DNA from: JAPPLB01 sp965208945
GTDB lineage: Bacteria > Acidobacteriota > Terriglobia > Bryobacterales > UBA6623
Reading direction: 5' to 3'
NCBI GenBank assembly: GCA_965208945.1
Contig: OZ242366.1
Span: 5,084,001-5,148,000 of the forward strand
DNA length: 64,000 nt
This document shows positions 63,377-64,000 of the stretch, piece by piece. The notes beneath the pieces are model-generated. The model saw only the letters and a list, made by a program, of their open reading frames with translations. It did not search any database and was not told the DNA's origin. The position numbers and the translations under genes were made by a program. Within the stretch, counting starts at the first letter, position 1; each line of letters opens with the position of its first letter.

Positions 63377-64000
63377 GTGAAAGTTTCAGAGAAGGTTTTT
63401 GTTTGGTCCGCATGCGTGGTTGCGGCCCTTTGCATGCCGCGTTGCGCGAGTCACATTCCGGCTCAGGAAGAGTTCCCGATCGGACTTGCCCAGGGGGTGC
63501 TGGCAGGGGAGGCTGCGGATACGAGCGTGCTGCTGCAATCCCGTCTTACGTCAACACACCCGATGGTCGATCGGCGCTGGTCCGGGATCGTCGGCATCCA
63601 GGGATTCGGCCGGTTCGAGACCGCCGAAAACAGTGAGTTCCGGGACAGCCGTTTCAGTGAGTGGATCGAAGCCATTCCGGACCATGACTTCATCGTCAAG
63701 ACAAAGGTAAACGGCCTCAAGCCGGGAACGCGCCACTACTATCGTCTCCAGTTCGGGCCTGACCGAGAGCAAACACGGACCTCGAAACCGGGGACCTTCA
63801 CGACGCACTCCGGCGCCGCAGGCGAGGACGAGATTTCGTTCGCCGTGGTGACCGGAATGAACTATTCGGCGTTCCACCACTACGGTCAGCGGAACCGTTG
63901 GCCTCCCTATCAAGGCACGGACAAGCATCTCGGTTATCCTGCCCTGGCGGCGATGTTGACGAAGAAGCCGGACTTCTTCGTCGCAACCGGCGACAACGTC
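63377..64000 (+). CDS. PhoD-like alkaline phosphatase/phosphodiesterase (partial, runs off the window)
   Basis: A GTG at 63377 opens a stop-free frame of 208 codons to the end of the window. The N-terminus is a signal peptide (VFVWSACVVAALCMPRCASH; ASH or a later site for cleavage). The frame continues FPIGLAQGVLAGEAADTSVL and a fibronectin-like PhoD N-terminal domain with VNGLKPGTRHYYRLQFG. It reaches PDFFVATGDNV, the first metal-binding GDxx motif of the phosphatase. GGAGA stands 9 nt upstream. The catalytic remainder lies beyond the window, so the substrate is unknown. Confidence 0.85.
   Translation, partial: MKVSEKVFVWSACVVAALCMPRCASHIPAQEEFPIGLAQGVLAGEAADTSVLLQSRLTSTHPMVDRRWSGIVGIQGFGRFETAENSEFRDSRFSEWIEAIPDHDFIVKTKVNGLKPGTRHYYRLQFGPDREQTRTSKPGTFTTHSGAAGEDEISFAVVTGMNYSAFHHYGQRNRWPPYQGTDKHLGYPALAAMLTKKPDFFVATGDNV

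Overview
The window looks like one contiguous chromosomal stretch of a Gram-negative, GC-rich (about 60% by eye) member of the Acidobacteriota, most like the Solibacteres/Bryobacterales. I infer this from the gene families, not from a marker gene. The families are two very large TonB-dependent receptors with an N-terminal carboxypeptidase-regulatory domain, a secretin with TPR and cohesin-like domains, multihaem cytochromes joined to TPR modules, an FG-GAP/ASPIC-UnbV protein, a DUF1549/DUF1553 plus DUF1501 pair, Tat-exported sulfatase and phosphatase-like enzymes, and lipid A/LPS genes. No rRNA, complete tRNA, CRISPR array or prophage is visible.

Layout. 0-8.7 kb: the tail of an unknown gene, a sulfatase, two pseudopilins and a type II-like secretin, smpB, a small DUF4870 membrane protein and a large secreted protein of unknown function. 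8.7-14.5 kb: an addB-addA-like helicase-nuclease pair. 14.5-18.7 kb: an NHL beta-propeller, a FAD amine oxidase, a TPR protein and a small secreted protein. 18.7-23 kb: a WaaA-LpxK fusion followed by a heptosyltransferase, then a secreted metallo-beta-lactamase-fold protein. 23-35.2 kb: TonB receptor 1, a LamG/Ig-like secreted protein, a seven-haem cytochrome fused to TPRs and three TPR proteins. 35.2-46.9 kb: housekeeping genes (a YggX-like protein, a Tat-exported phosphatase-like protein, hemQ, a meaB-like GTPase, an oxidoreductase, purM-purN, tyrS, a TauE/SafE permease). 46.9-55.3 kb: a second exported set (seven-haem cytochrome, separate TPR protein, TonB receptor 2, ASPIC/UnbV protein). 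55.5-60 kb: the DUF1501 and DUF1553 pair. 60.1-61.9 kb: a decayed IS21-family element. 61.9-63.4 kb: non-coding, repeat-rich DNA. The window ends inside a PhoD-like phosphatase gene.

The most unusual structure is not a protein. It is a family of about 183-bp elements with 20-bp terminal inverted repeats (TAGCCTGCATTTCTCACCAC at both ends, pointing inward) in gene-end gaps. Six copies are readable, and a solo terminus is possible. They look like non-autonomous MITEs flanked by TA. In two copies the element edge supplies the stop codon of a neighbouring gene. Two copies carry a second nested repeat that recurs in the 62-kb repeat field together with CGTG-based heptad arrays.

Functionally, the window mixes core metabolism (purines, tyrosyl-tRNA, haem, lipid A) with two similar envelope loci combining a TonB receptor, a multihaem cytochrome and TPR proteins. 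That pairing suggests acquisition or oxidation of a substrate at the outer membrane or periplasm, but nothing in the sequence identifies the substrate.
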